DNA of 64,000 bases from Coptis chinensis. Its lineage: Eukaryota; Streptophyta; Magnoliopsida; Ranunculales; Ranunculaceae. The stretch's first letter is position 1; every line of letters starts with the position of its first letter. The stretch is from the NCBI GenBank assembly GCA_015680905.1, contig CM027380.1, forward strand, positions 31,798,001 to 31,862,000, given 5' to 3'. A program made the translations under genes and the position numbers. The notes beneath the pieces were generated by a model. The model saw only the letters and a program-made list of their open reading frames with translations, did no database searches and was not told the DNA's origin. This document shows positions 23,844 to 34,639 of the stretch, one piece after another.

Positions 23844-23932
23844 TAGCCAAGACACGGACAATTTTTGGAGATTGCTGTATATTTGCAACTATTATAATTC
23901 TCATCTTGAACCCGATGTACGGAGAACCCAAA
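23844..23932 (+). repeat. 89-bp direct repeat, left copy (E2 accessory-gene exon)
   Basis: Identical base for base to 30581-30669, differing immediately outside on both sides. It encodes the FWRLLYICNYYNSH part of the E2 accessory protein. It starts two bases after the right end of CACTA1. The 6.6-kb block 23933-30580 lies between the two copies. Confidence 0.97.
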
Positions 23933-24198
23933 CCCGCAGGGGGTGACACGTGGAGGGGCTAATAACGAGGCAACAGGTTCTGCATGCCATCATAACTGCT
24001 AGAAGTGTGCGAGGCACTCGAGGGGTATAGAGCTCTCAAATCAAAGCCAGGGGAACACCTGGCCATAAGGAAAGGACCCAACACTGACTAACCGGACCCC
24101 CTCCCCTTGTTTGGTTATGAGCTCCAGGACATGTACCCGAGCTCCGCGGCTTAATTTGGCAGAAAGTATCTCGGACCCCGAACTAAGGGTCCGAGGAC

Positions 24199-24651
24199 CG
24201 AGAGGGGGCATCTGTATCAGCCTAATAAATGACTACTAAGACAACTGGTGTGTTATGGGATGGGGCACCATAACGGAAGAAGACGAATGAGCACAGGGTA
24301 TAGTCCGCGAATAATATGAAGGCCACAGAATCTCGAAATGCGTGAAGGTCGGCAGAGTTAGTATGACTTGAGGGAGATGTTGAATAGGGAAAGAAAGAGC
24401 TGGAGCACAGTAGCCAAGACACGATCTCTGGGGAGACAGGTGGACGGTTCCTGGACATGGGACATGGAAGGAGGTCATGCGGATAGAAGAACGGTTAGAG
24501 AAGATGGGAGCGGTTAGAGAAGTAGAGCAGTTAGGAGGTATAAAATGAAAAAAGGAGAGAGAAGGAAAGAAAAAGAGAGAGAGATAAGAGTTTATAGGTT
24601 GTAATTTTGGACAACACAGGCTACATATAGTTAAAAATTTTGCAGTAAACA
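24199..24651 (+). repeat. PPT and LTR-like sequence at the left end of the inserted block
   Basis: CCGAGAGGGGGCA at 24199-24210 is a PPT-like tract followed by TGTATCAGCC (24213). A TATA-like TATAAAAT lies near 24539, then a GA-rich transcript leader and TTGTAATTTTGG. The right end is uncertain and is placed where the Mpv17 intron appears to resume. The GC-rich stretch 23933-24198 would be the element's interior. No partner LTR. Confidence 0.45.
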
Positions 24652-24697
24652 ACTGAATGAGGAGATGAAGAAAACGAAACCACAGAAATATCATTAC

Positions 24698-25295
24698 AGT
24701 AAGCATTGGCAAAAATGTGGCCTTTAGTTCACTTGAGATGCTGGCTGGCGATTCGAAACGCAACAACCCCAGAACCACAAAGTAGATGATGTTCCAAAGT
24801 GCTGCCCGTGCAGTTTGGTCAAAGGCAACTTTGATAGGAACAACCCACCAATCCTGGAAGGGGAATAGAGCTTGCAAAGCAACAAAACCTGTGTCAGGCT
24901 TCCACTCAATTTTAATTAATAAGATAAAATTAAGGTATAATTAACGACTTTTACAAAAGATCAAAAGATAATAATCACCTCACAGAATTGGTAATAATAA
25001 TGAGAAAGAGATCCATGAAGAGAGAACCCAACAAGGTCTGATCTGAATATGCGTGTCCGATCAAAATCAAAAAGAGGTTTTCCTTCAACGCACTACAAAT
25101 CAACAGAATATGAGAAGAAAACTATGGAAATAGAAACTAAATGTATCAGAGAGCCTCAAAGAGTTACCTGCGCAATCCAATCTCCCAGAGAGTAGACTAC
25201 GCCACTTATCATCATTTTAGCTAAAACAGGATTTTCTCTTAAAGTTTCTTCATAAGCAGTCCAGTTGTACAGTGGTACATATGTTGTTGTCTTCG
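24698..25295 (-). pseudogene. Mpv17/PMP22 family gene, three exons with introns
   Basis: Minus-strand exons. 25295-25168 encodes NWTAYEETLRENPVLAKMM then YSLGDWIAQ. 25092-24979 encodes EGKPLFDFDRTRIFRS and GSLSHYYYQFCE. 24870-24698 encodes FPFQDWWVVPIKVAFDQT and FVVLGLLRFESP. These are successive conserved parts of plant Mpv17/PMP22 proteins (four-helix membrane proteins of peroxisome, mitochondrion or plastid). Splice sites are plausible (TAG/TGC, CAG/GTAAC, ACT/GTAATG). The last exon with the WKLWP..H signature is absent, so the protein would lack its C-terminus. The frames are open; AAL (for the usual AAxW region) suggests some decay. Confidence 0.82.
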
Positions 25296-26472
25296 GAGAA
25301 AATATGATCTTTTTTCATTTTGTTATTTTTACTGTTGGCAAAAGAAAGTGAGAGAGAGAGAGACGGAGATTGAGAGGGAGACGGAATGTGAAAGGACTAT
25401 ATGTATTTATGGTAATTAAAGACACGTAATTAATATTAAGTGGACAAATGGTACAATCAGGGAACCAAGAGCAACAGAGCCAAGGCTGTAGTGCATGAGC
25501 TGCTTCAATGACGAAACCATTGGAAGATATGTAATTTCCTTCTTTAAAAAAAAATTCCAAAACATATCAGACTCATAGAGTACCCAAGGACTATTAAAAT
25601 CAATTTAACTCAACCAACAAAACAATTCTTCAAAGGGGCTTTTGTATTTGAGAAGACAAACAAATCTTTTTCTAAACAAAATTTGAGTGAATAGTAAAGT
25701 TTGCGACCATATATTATTTCCCATCAATCCCTATATAGTTTCTATCTAAGGTCACATAAAGCTAGGTTCTTATAGAAATTTACTTTGAATATGGAATTTT
25801 TTTTCTGATGAACGTCAAAGAGTTACCTGCGCAATCCAATCTCCCAGAGAGTAGACTACTCCACTTATCATCATTTTAGCTAAAACAGGATTTTCTCTTA
25901 AAGCTTCTTCATAAGTAGTCCAGTTGTACAGTGGTACATATCTTGTTGTCTCTGGAGAAAATATGATTTTTTTTCATTTTGTTATTTTTACTGTTGGCAA
26001 AAGAAAGTGAGAGAGAGAGACGGAGATTGAGAGGGAGACGGAATGTGAAAGGACTATATGTATTTATGGTAATTAAAGACACGTAATTAATATTAAGTGG
26101 ACAAATGGTACAATCAGGGAACCAAGAGCAACAGAGCCAAGGCTGTAGTGCATGAGCTGCTTCAATGACGAAACCACTGGAAGATATGTAATTTCCTTCC
26201 TTAAAAAAAAATTCCAAAACATATCAGACTCATAGAGTACCCAAGGACTATTAAAATCAATTTAACTCAACCAACAAAACAATTCTTCAAAGGGGCTTTT
26301 GTATTTGAGAAGACAAACAAATCTTTTTCTAAACAAAATTTGAGTGAATAGTAAAGTTTGCGACCATATATTATTTCCCATCGATCCCTATATAGTTTCT
26401 ATCTAAGGTCACATAAAGCTAGGTTCTTATAGAAATTTACTTTGAATATGGAATTTTTTTTCTGATGAACGT
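25156..26472. repeat. Tandem duplication of about 659 bp including an Mpv17 exon
   Basis: The unit beginning TCAAAGAGTTACCTGCGC occurs at 25156 and 25815 and runs to about 26472. The copies differ only at scattered positions, such as a GA dinucleotide in the AGAGAG run and AAGTTT/AAGCTT in the exon. The first Mpv17 exon therefore exists twice (25168-25295 and about 25827-25954), both with the same open frame and donor site. The near-identity indicates a recent local duplication. Confidence 0.95.
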
Positions 26473-26899
26473 TAAAACGGCTAAATAGCTTATTGAAACA
26501 AAACAGGACTAAAGTTAGTGTACCTCAGTTTTCCTATAATAGGAGTAAATGTCTTTAATGTATTCAACAACGGCAAGTGGATTATTCGAATCACAGCTGT
26601 CTATATCAATAATAGGATCTGGCGATACGTCCTCCATTTCAACCTCCTCCTACAATAATCCCAACGTGTAAGATCATCAGTTAAAATTTTTAAAACCCAT
26701 TTCACAGAGCTGTCTTAGTTAATCAACAACATAGATAGTACATACAATCTCAACTTCTGTGAGTTTTGTGAACATCGGCAAAGGCAAGTCATTAGCTGCC
26801 TTGTACTCATCCACATCTATGATAGTACAGTCTTTCGGTAGTATTGATAGTTTTGGTTTTTTAGCTTCCTGTAATACAAAACAATCTTATTAAAAGATT

Positions 26900-27980
26900 C
26901 TCATGACAGTTGATTGAGTTCTCTGCTCCATTGGAATGGCAATCTCTTTCAGTTGTAGCTCTCGCTATTGTTCTATCTAATAAAGGCTCTGCTGTAGATT
27001 CTACTGATGCCAGATGATCCATTCCCATACAGTTGGTACCCACTTTTGCAGTTAACTCAAACGATACCCTGTGACCAATGACAATGTCATCATTTTGGGA
27101 CCCATTGTCTGAGTCTGCAAGTGATGCAACCTCCGAAATCTGATTCTCCAGATGGAAATTGTCTCCGGAAGGTGGTGTCACGAGATCTGGTGTTATGGAA
27201 CCAGAACCTTGATGTGGCCCCCAATTGCGTGTAGAGAACCCATCAATACTCCAAAGCTTAGGAGGTTCTCGGTCAAAGACTTAAACTCGAGAAAAGGATG
27301 TCCGCTGAAGTGAACTCATTATCCGGAAAGGAGAAGAAGTGCCCGAATTAGAGATCACTGAACGGGTGATAAGGTGGCCAACTGGGCTTCCCGGATCTGA
27401 GATAATAGGGACTGGAATTCATAGTGAGAAGGTGGAAATTTCGACTGGCTACACTATTTCTGCAACTTGCATCCAAATGAGGATGTTAGTAGTCGAGCAA
27501 ATGGCACCTCCGTAACGAAGGTGTTGTCCGATGCAAAGGTTCCGAGGGGAGTAAAGGGAGCGATGGATGGTTCAGTGGTGAAGGTTGAGAAAACAGGTGG
27601 AGAAACTAACTGGGTCTCGTGCGCATAAGGCCTAATGGCAAAGATGGAATTGGGACCAGGGGAATAGACATTTGTAAATAGAGAAGTGAAGGATAAGAAT
27701 CTCTGCTTTGGTGGACCGGTAGCGAAGGGGGTTATTGAAGGAATGAAGCAGGGGAAGAGGGAGGAGTGGTGAAGGGTAATGCAATAGTAGGTGGATGGGC
27801 TGAATTTCCGGTGGAAGCCCCAGCAGTTTCTGACACTACATGTTCAGGGACTAAGGCAGAATGGCCAATTCGCTTCCCATTTCTATGAGATCCAAAACAC
27901 CAATATCCACTCTAGCGAATCCCCCATCTTCTTTTCTGCAATGTGCCCCAATACAGTTACATATGTAAGCTTGTAAAGAG
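26900..27980 (-). pseudogene. Fragment of a hydroxyproline-rich glycoprotein family gene (At5g52430-like)
   Basis: Minus-strand segments in order: RIGHSALVPEHVV, ALPFTTPPSSPASFLQ (then a stop where Ser/Glu is expected), FAIRPYAHETQLVSPPVFST followed by FTTEPSIAPFTP, SHYEFQSL, DPGSPVGHLI and ISNSGTSSPF, LENQISEVASLADSDNGS and GHRVSFEL. They match, in order, the Pro/Ser-rich plant family often annotated as hydroxyproline-rich glycoprotein; its function is not established. Several frameshifts separate the blocks. It lies wholly inside a cyclin B2-like intron in the same orientation, so it was either captured separately or was inserted there before the move. Confidence 0.65.
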
Positions 27981-29157
27981 AAATTTCAGTAAGCTAGCAC
28001 ATACTTTCTGTAGATATATAAATCTTGAAAATGAATACTTAAAAAAAATAAAGAAAAGAGATATCAAGAAAAGGTAGACTTGCACCAAATCATCCAAAGA
28101 AAGGTTAAAGTTGAAGCAAGTAACGAAATGAAGGCTGAATCCTACACCCCCGTGCTAGCCAAATGCAAGAAACTAATAAGTCTAGTAACAATTTATATTT
28201 ACAGTAACAAAATGGGGCAGATCAAAAGCATATAAAATTGAGCATGCTGAACGACCTCAACGGCAGAATTTAGTTCTCATGACTGAGATATAAAATAACT
28301 TACAGCTATACAACTAAGTTACTTGAAAATCTTCTGATGTATTTTGAACAAAGGAAAAAAACAAAAAAACAAAACACCAACTTAATTTCCTTTTAAACAA
28401 CCGATGCACCATACTTGCCAGCCAAATATTACCAACATCATTAGAATTACAAAGCAACTTGAGCAACAAAATTGAACTTTCAAAAACTAAGGGTCTCAAG
28501 AGAATCAATGTTGTAATTGGAAAAGCATAACCTACTCTGAAAACTTAGCATCTGTTATTTATCAAATTGTGTTAAAAGCTTCTAGCTGACGGGTTGTGGG
28601 GAAGAGAAATACAGAAAATAAAGAGGGTGCATTTTTTTCTCACTAAAATCCAGTAATATTTGGCTTCCATATAAACAAGAACTAAACACAAGAAAGTACA
28701 GATAACATCCAGTGTATCACCTCAATGTGCGTCTTGAAAGCGAGGACTCGAACAATATAAACTTGAGTACATGTAGCTATTCAAAATTCCATGACTTAGA
28801 AACCAGAAATTGGCTTGATAAGTTGATTTATCTTCGTAATTTATAATAAGATTTACCAATAAAATGCAAAGTATGATGTTGATCAAGAGAAAATCATCAA
28901 CTACAAGAGGTGAATTCACCCATCAGTAGAAAGACTCGGACACTTTACTGTGGCTAGCTCAAACTGGTTTATACAAGTTCCTCGACCATGGACTATTATT
29001 CTTTCTAATGAGTCCCAAGTCCAACATTTTCAGTAGAAAAACAAAAAACAAACTCATACTATATTATTTTCTTATGTTTCAGTACAATTTAGAAATATCA
29101 GTACCCTGCAAATAGTTGTAACATAAAACGAAAAAGAAGGATACAACAAATATGTAC
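27981..29157. other. Intron-like sequence of the cyclin B2-like fragment
   Basis: AT-rich sequence without recognised coding content between the hydroxyproline-rich-type fragment and the upstream cyclin exon at 29158. Short open frames here have no recognisable motif. Confidence 0.4.
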
Positions 29158-29815
29158 CTCTGAAGTAAATATCTTGAGAGGAGAAGGTTGCTTGACCTCC
29201 TTCTGGTTTGCCAATTGCGCCGCAAACCGCCTTATAAAACAGCAAAAACTGATCATTAACTATCGATAAAAGCACATTTAATTCATTCCAGCTCAGAAAG
29301 AAATACAAAACTTAATACATTGTTCACTCCTAACCTTGTAATTGGTCGATGAACCGGAACATTAGTTAGATTCTATCATTAACTCCATTGCTTTTCCTTC
29401 AAAATCAAACAGTATACATATAAGGCAAAAGATCAAGTATTACAATTAGGTTAAAAGAGAGAACTTATCAAGTGTTTTTAGAACTTACTCTTGTAATCCT
29501 CTTTTGTTCACAACGACACAAGACTGATTTCTAATTACATTCAGATTAATCGTACTCAAAGCTCGTCGGTTACGTCCAACTTCAGCTGTTACCACCTTCC
29601 CAAATCCCACTCTTGCACCACCTTTATTAATCAACCACAAACCAAACAAAAAAAATTCAAATCAGAACCGTGGTTTTAGTTTTAGTTTTACAGCTCAATC
29701 CAAAACACACCCACATCATCAAGTAGAAGATCAAAAATATTACCTTGCAAATTCTTGGGTCCCATTAGTCCTGAATTGTTTTCTTTCGAAGTATTCATCT
29801 TTTTAAACTGTCCTA

Positions 29816-30580
29816 ATACAACAACAACAACAAAGAAAGGGGCAAAAAAAAAGATCATTTTCTTGAAGATGTTTGTTCAAATACCTCAAGAACATATATT
29901 GACAAAACCACAAACCTTGTATTTCATGAAAGATAATCAAGAACAAATATCTCTGAGTCAGATAAAGCCTTTCGATAATCCCGTACCTGCAATAGGACCA
30001 AATCCGATGGAAGGTAAAAACCATAAGAACTAATAAAATATAAATTGATTTTGAAATTTGAAATTTGATTGACTGAGAGATTTGAGGAAAAAAATAAACA
30101 TACCTGATTTCAAATTATGCAACTTGCTAATCGATGGAGTGATGGATACGAATATACGATGATTCTTTCTTCTTTTATTTGTTCTTCTTATCTGGTCACA
30201 TGAAAAAATGAGAGCAACCCTCTCCATTGGTGATAGAGAAGGTTGAAGGACTTTTTGTTTTTTTTTAACGTCTAATAAATTAATTGATTAAATGGCTAAT
30301 TAAATGCATTTATGGTGGCGTACAATTGAAATGATGCATGGTTTTGGTTTTTTTTATTCACCAGCCACATGAAATGAAATGACCAATTACTCCTAATTAA
30401 AGTACTAAGCAATAGTTTTATTTAAGGACAATATGGGTATCATATATTTACAAAAGCATAAAAAGACAAAGTTATCCTTTTAAATGGTATTGGAGTGTTT
30501 TGGTTTAATTATTTATCCAGGGTATCATGCGTAAGAAAAATATCCGGATGAATTTAAGGGTCCATGATAGTTATAGGTTA
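29816..30580 (-). promoter_or_regulatory. Probable 5' UTR, leader intron and promoter of the cyclin B2-like fragment
   Basis: Upstream of the cyclin ATG (29798) on the minus strand there is an acceptor-like ATTAG (about 29814), a pyrimidine-rich stretch, and further up a donor-like CAG/GTATG near 30102 ending a possible leader exon (about 30240-30103). Beyond that the sequence is AT-rich up to the 89-bp repeat. If the source promoter is in this 340-bp tail, the fragment could still be transcribed. No promoter element was identified with certainty. Confidence 0.4.
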
Positions 30581-30669
30581 TAGCCAAGACACGGACAATT
30601 TTTGGAGATTGCTGTATATTTGCAACTATTATAATTCTCATCTTGAACCCGATGTACGGAGAACCCAAA
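30581..30669 (+). repeat. 89-bp direct repeat, right copy (E2 accessory-gene exon)
   Basis: Identical to 23844-23932. Here it is continuous with the rest of the accessory-gene exon (GAATTCGG... from 30670), so this copy is attached to the original downstream gene sequence. Confidence 0.97.
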
Positions 30670-32776
30670 GAATTCGGCTTATCAACATTCAAAACCACTA
30701 CACTTTTGTCGAACGTACTAAAAAGAACAAAAATGGTATATCTGAGCCTAGTGACTATTTTTATCCCAAGAGACGAAGCAACCGACCAGGTATCATAAGA
30801 ATAAATCGAGATAGTGACTTTAGATGGCCACTATATCCTATCATTGTATCTGGTCAATGGGAGTCATCTGTTTCGATCGCTATTCCTTCCTTAGTTCACC
30901 CTATTTTTAATGTTAGAGGTACGTTATTTTACGAACCCATCTTTTGAACCAATCTTTCGCCCCTCCATTTGGAACCTTTTATCTGATTGGTCTACCATTG
31001 TGACCTTGTTTCAGTACTAAAACCTGCAACCTCGAGAAGTCTTGGAGAATTCATTCGAGTAACGGAGCTTCTGAAAGGCACTGATGAAGAAATATATGTT
31101 AGAACTGGTGCTGATAATATGGCAATCCAGCTTCAAACGTCGATTTACCCGATGTCAACAACTATGTTGCTCCCTTATACACTTTAAAGAGTAATGTGCT
31201 TAGAGGTAAAGATCTTTCAACTCCCCAACCTGTTATCCCTTCCAAAACTGCTCCATTTTAAAAATAGCCATGTTCGTATGAAAAAAAATTTAGAAAAACT
31301 TTTGATTCTTTTGAATTGCCTGTTAACACTCTTCGATGTTATTTTGATTATATGATAAATGGTTTTAAAATGACCGAAGATCTCTTTCCAAAAATCAAAC
31401 AAGAAATTCTAGACTTCTATAATTATCCACTTTTGCAAGATGTGTTTGATCACCACTGCTTATTGTACACAGATATGGAATCTCGCATTCCTCATGTTCA
31501 AGACAAATCAACCAAATCTCTTAACAAGTTTCTGAACACGAAAAAAGCAACAGGTGGTAGTTCCTCCCAAGCTCCTACCTCTTCCAAAGAAAAAAATGTT
31601 GATACTGGTCTTCATAAAAAAGAAAAAGAAAAGAACCTTGTTCCACTGAAGCACCACCAACCTCGAAAGTGACTAAGGCTGCAAAAACTACCACTACTAT
31701 TGCACCTGTCCTTGTGCCATCTAAATCTTCAACTATTCCAACCACTCATAAACCCATTGTTCCATCCACTGCTTCTGGTTCTTCTTCTCCATCTGAAGTT
31801 TTTGTGGTTGATTTTGTCCTTCAAAACCAGAAAAGGGTTATGAAATCTACTTATTTATTTTCTAATCCTCCGACACTTGGACTCGGAGAAGCTCTTATTA
31901 TGAATACAATTCTTCCTCGAGATAGATCAGTGATGGCTGAAATCACCACAACTGAACGATTTCAAATTTTGTGTTCTTCCCTCGAAAAAGTAAGTATATA
32001 CCTTTGGCCTTACTCTTATCTCTATTTGCCCATTATTTATAATATACTTATCTACTATATCTTGATTCTAGGCTAAAGTTGCTGCTGTCGGTCAGTTTGA
32101 GCATGATATGGGTACCTTTCGCCTTCTTAGGGATGATAATGACAAATTGAAAAAAGAAAAAGAAAAACTCTAACATTCTTTTGAAGAAGAAAAGAAAAAA
32201 CATGCTCTCACTTTCTCCCAACTCAATGCTACTGAAACCGTTCATCATGTTGCGCATGCCGATATGAAGAAATTCGTTAACGAGAATACCAAGTTGATTA
32301 AGAAAATGAAGAACTCTTCTGCTGATATGGAGGTGAAACTCAAACAAGAAAAAACAAAAATAGCTGGTCTTGAGGCAGAACTTAAAAAAGCTAATCTCGA
32401 GCTAGTTGAGCTAGTTGCAGCTGAGGACAATATGAAATATTGTGTTTCAACTATGAAGAGTTTTAGATCATACCTTCCTACTGATGTTATTACTGAATAC
32501 AACCTTGATTCTGATGATGAAAGCGATATGCCATCTAAAACTGTTGCCCCTGATCTTGAGAAAGATGTTGTCGAATCTGCTAGCCCTATCACTAAGGCTA
32601 TCAAGAACGAGAAAAACAGCACTAAAGATAATGTGGCCATCCCACCTCTTGATCTTGGTTCATTTCGTCTTGATTCTTCTACTTTAGAGGGAATCGATAT
32701 GCTTGCTGGTGTCGACCAAGCACTTGAAGCCAGATGCAAAGTTCTCAATCCACCCAAAAATTTCACCCCGAGCTGA
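30581..32776 (+). pseudogene. E2 accessory gene, middle and C-terminal exons
   Basis: Exons by motif and splice site: 30581-30918 (FWRLLYICNYYNSH, basic KRRSNRPG, ends GAG/GTACGT), 31015-31204 (acceptor TTTCAG, ends GAG/GTAAAG, one frameshift near 31130), about 31265-31989 (acidic and basic low-complexity region with a frameshift near 31670, donor GTAAGT), 32072-32776 (acceptor TTCTAG, coiled coil rich in Lys/Glu, then an acidic tail ending PKNFTPS). There is an in-frame TAA at 32171. This continues 18929-19582 across CACTA1 and the inserted block. Same family as the two E1 accessory genes, and likewise antisense to its host element. Confidence 0.68.
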
Positions 32777-32940
32777 AATTTACTCTGCTTTGTAATATTG
32801 ATACAATGAACTGTCTTCTTTTCTTAAACTTGGTTCGATATATGAAATGGATCTATTTTGCTCATTTTGGCTTGTTTAATATTTACTCTACATCAGTTAC
32901 TAATCATTTATACTAAAACACCTATCTGAAAATAGAACAA

Positions 32941-33692
32941 AAACGACTTTTGATACCACTCCACTTAAAGCATAGTATCAATTGATACTTAGTAATATTT
33001 TGTAATGAAAATTTGACTTTCGATACCACTCCACTTAAAAGCAGTATCAATTGATACTTAGTAATATTTTGAAAAGAAAATTCGACTTTCAATACCACTC
33101 CACTTTAAAGCAGTATCGATTGATACTTAGTAATATTTTGAAATAAAAATTTGACTTTCGATACCACTCCACTCTAAAGCAGTATCAATTGATACTTAGT
33201 AATATTTTGAAATGAAAATTTGACTTTCGATACCACTCTACTTAAAAGCAGTATCAATTGATACTTAGTAATATTTTGTAATGAAAATTCGACTTTCGAT
33301 ACCACTCCACTTAAAAGCAGCATCAATTGATACTTAATTAGTAATATTTTGAAATGAAAATTCAACTTTCAATACCACTCTACTTAAAAGTAGAATCGAT
33401 TGATACTTAGTAATATTTTGAAAAGAAAATTTGACTTTTGATACCACTCCACTTTAAAGCAATATTGATTGATACTTAGTAATATTTTGAAATGAAAATT
33501 TGACTTTTGATACCACTCCACTTTAAAGCAGTATCGATTGATACTTAGTAATATTTTGAAAAGAAAATTCAACTTTCGATACCACTCCACTTAAAAGCAG
33601 TATTGATTGATACTTAGTAATATTTTGAAAAGAAAATTCGACTTTCGATACCACTCCATTTAAAAGCAGTATAGATTGATACTTAGTAATAT
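32941..33692. repeat. Minisatellite 1, about 69-bp unit, roughly 11 copies
   Basis: The unit holds CGATACCACTCCACTT, AAAGCAGTATCAATTGATAC and TTAGTAATATTTTGAAA. AGTATCAATTGATACT is a perfect 16-bp palindrome in the less-changed copies. Copies differ by single bases, and one has an extra TTAA near 33337. Repetitive minus-strand open frames across it are artefacts of the array. It lies directly downstream of the accessory gene. Confidence 0.95.
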
Positions 33693-34127
33693 TCTTGGCC
33701 TGGTATCGAGAGTAGGATCTACAAATCACCAGGATTTTCTGTTTGACCTGGTACAGATACCAGGATTCGAGCTCGTCACTTTGCTTGAATCCCACTTTGG
33801 TAATGAACCTTGTAACATTTACTCAATGTAAACATTCATTTTTAACAATAAATAAACTCAACCAACTGGCTCTTAGTCCAACATGCATTTAAACTTTACT
33901 ATCATTAAAACCTAAAACTTTCCCGTACCCAAGAATTACTTTTTCATTAACTCTCCTTGTTTTCTTAATAATCCACATTAAATTACCTCGTTTTCTTGCA
34001 AATCCCCATTAAATTACCTCATTTTTATAATTTTTATTGCTATAAAAAAAAAAGACCATCATTTGCATGATTCTGAAAAAATCTTTTGTAAACCTCTTTC
34101 TGAAAATACCCAATCCTAAAAAAAAAA
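33693..34127. other. Gap between minisatellite 1 and a small acidic frame
   Basis: About 430 bp of AT-rich sequence. Starts with CTGGTATCGAGA-type words shared with minisatellite 2. No gene recognised. Confidence 0.4.
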
Positions 34128-34412
34128 TGTCTCTTATCTCAAACTTCTTTATTATTCTTGCCATTTTTATGGTTCTCCCCGACTGGCCTCATTAGTCTGA
34201 CTGTCCTACCACCGATTACTCAGATGACTATGAAGAACAAGAAGAAAAAGATGAAAAAGAAAAAGAAGAATATGAAGATGAATGGCTTCCGACCCGTACT
34301 GTTATGAAAAGGATAACGATGAAGATGATAGTGATGATGAGGATGATGGTGACGATGGTGATGATGAGGATGAAGATGAGGACGAGGGTGACGACGATGA
34401 AGATGAAGATTA
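34128..34412 (+). pseudogene. Small acidic protein remnant with a hydrophobic N-terminus
   Basis: ATG at 34128 opens MSLISNFFIILAIFMVLP, which looks like a signal peptide or membrane anchor. A TAG follows after codon 22. The same frame then reads DYSDDYEEQEEKDEKEKEEY, and after a one-base shift an Asp/Glu-only tail to a TAA at 34410. The DNA of the tail is a GAT/GAA trinucleotide run (34190-34410). I do not recognise the family. It may be no more than a microsatellite that happens to be open. Confidence 0.3.
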
Positions 34413-34639
34413 ATGTTTTTCTTTATGTTATTTTAGTGTTTCCTTTAACATGTAACAGCCTTGTTTGGCCTATGTTTTTCTTATTTTAATGAATTATTAT
34501 CCGCCTACTATTGCTTCACCATCAAGCTTTCATTACAATAAAAAGAACAAAATTGAATTTCAATACTATTCCCCTGATATATTTGGAACTGAAAAATAAG
34601 ATAGAAAAGTATTCCTTATTGTGACATACTTTAGGCGTC

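Larger units (their letters stand above)
26524..29815 (-). pseudogene. Cyclin B2-like gene, 5' half with start codon
   Basis: Minus-strand exons in order: 29798-29745 (MNTSKENNSGLMGPKNLQ), 29621-29489 (RNRRALSTINLNV, VVVNKRGLQ), about 29363-29335 (VPVHRPITR), 29230-29158 (RFAAQLANQKEVKQPSPLK), 26868-26746 (KPKLSILPKDCTIIDVDEYK) and 26649-26524 ([20 protein letters not shown] then YYRKTE). This is the N-terminal regulatory part and the entry to the cyclin box of plant B2-type mitotic cyclins, which bind CDKs at G2/M. The cyclin box proper (MRAILIDWL) is absent. Exons look open and splice sites plausible. The intron between 29158 and 26868 holds another gene fragment. Confidence 0.82.
23933..30580. 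other. Inserted block carrying an LTR-like end and fragments of three host genes
   Basis: This block interrupts the E2 accessory gene and is flanked by the 89-bp direct repeat. From left: a retrotransposon 3' end (23933-24651), Mpv17/PMP22 exons, a tandem duplication, cyclin B2-like exons with a hydroxyproline-rich-type fragment in one intron, and the cyclin start codon and upstream region up to 30580. All three genes read on the minus strand and keep introns, so the source was genomic DNA. I found no inverted repeats at the block ends and no Helitron-like terminus. Origin could be Helitron-type capture, DNA repair with filler, or a segmental move. Confidence 0.75.

Noticed and set aside
24236-24702. 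Downstream part of the long minus-strand frame ending at 24236
   Set aside because: It runs past the Mpv17 exon donor (ACT/GTAATG) into intron and LTR-like sequence, so it is not real coding.
23933-30580. Calling the captured block a Helitron
   Set aside because: Same-strand fragments fit, but no TC start, no hairpin with CTRR end, and the 89-bp duplication is not expected for Helitrons.
33174-33795. Minus-strand open frames with repeated peptide SKVEFSFQNITKYQ-type
   Set aside because: Produced by the 69-bp tandem array being open in one frame; no independent coding signal.
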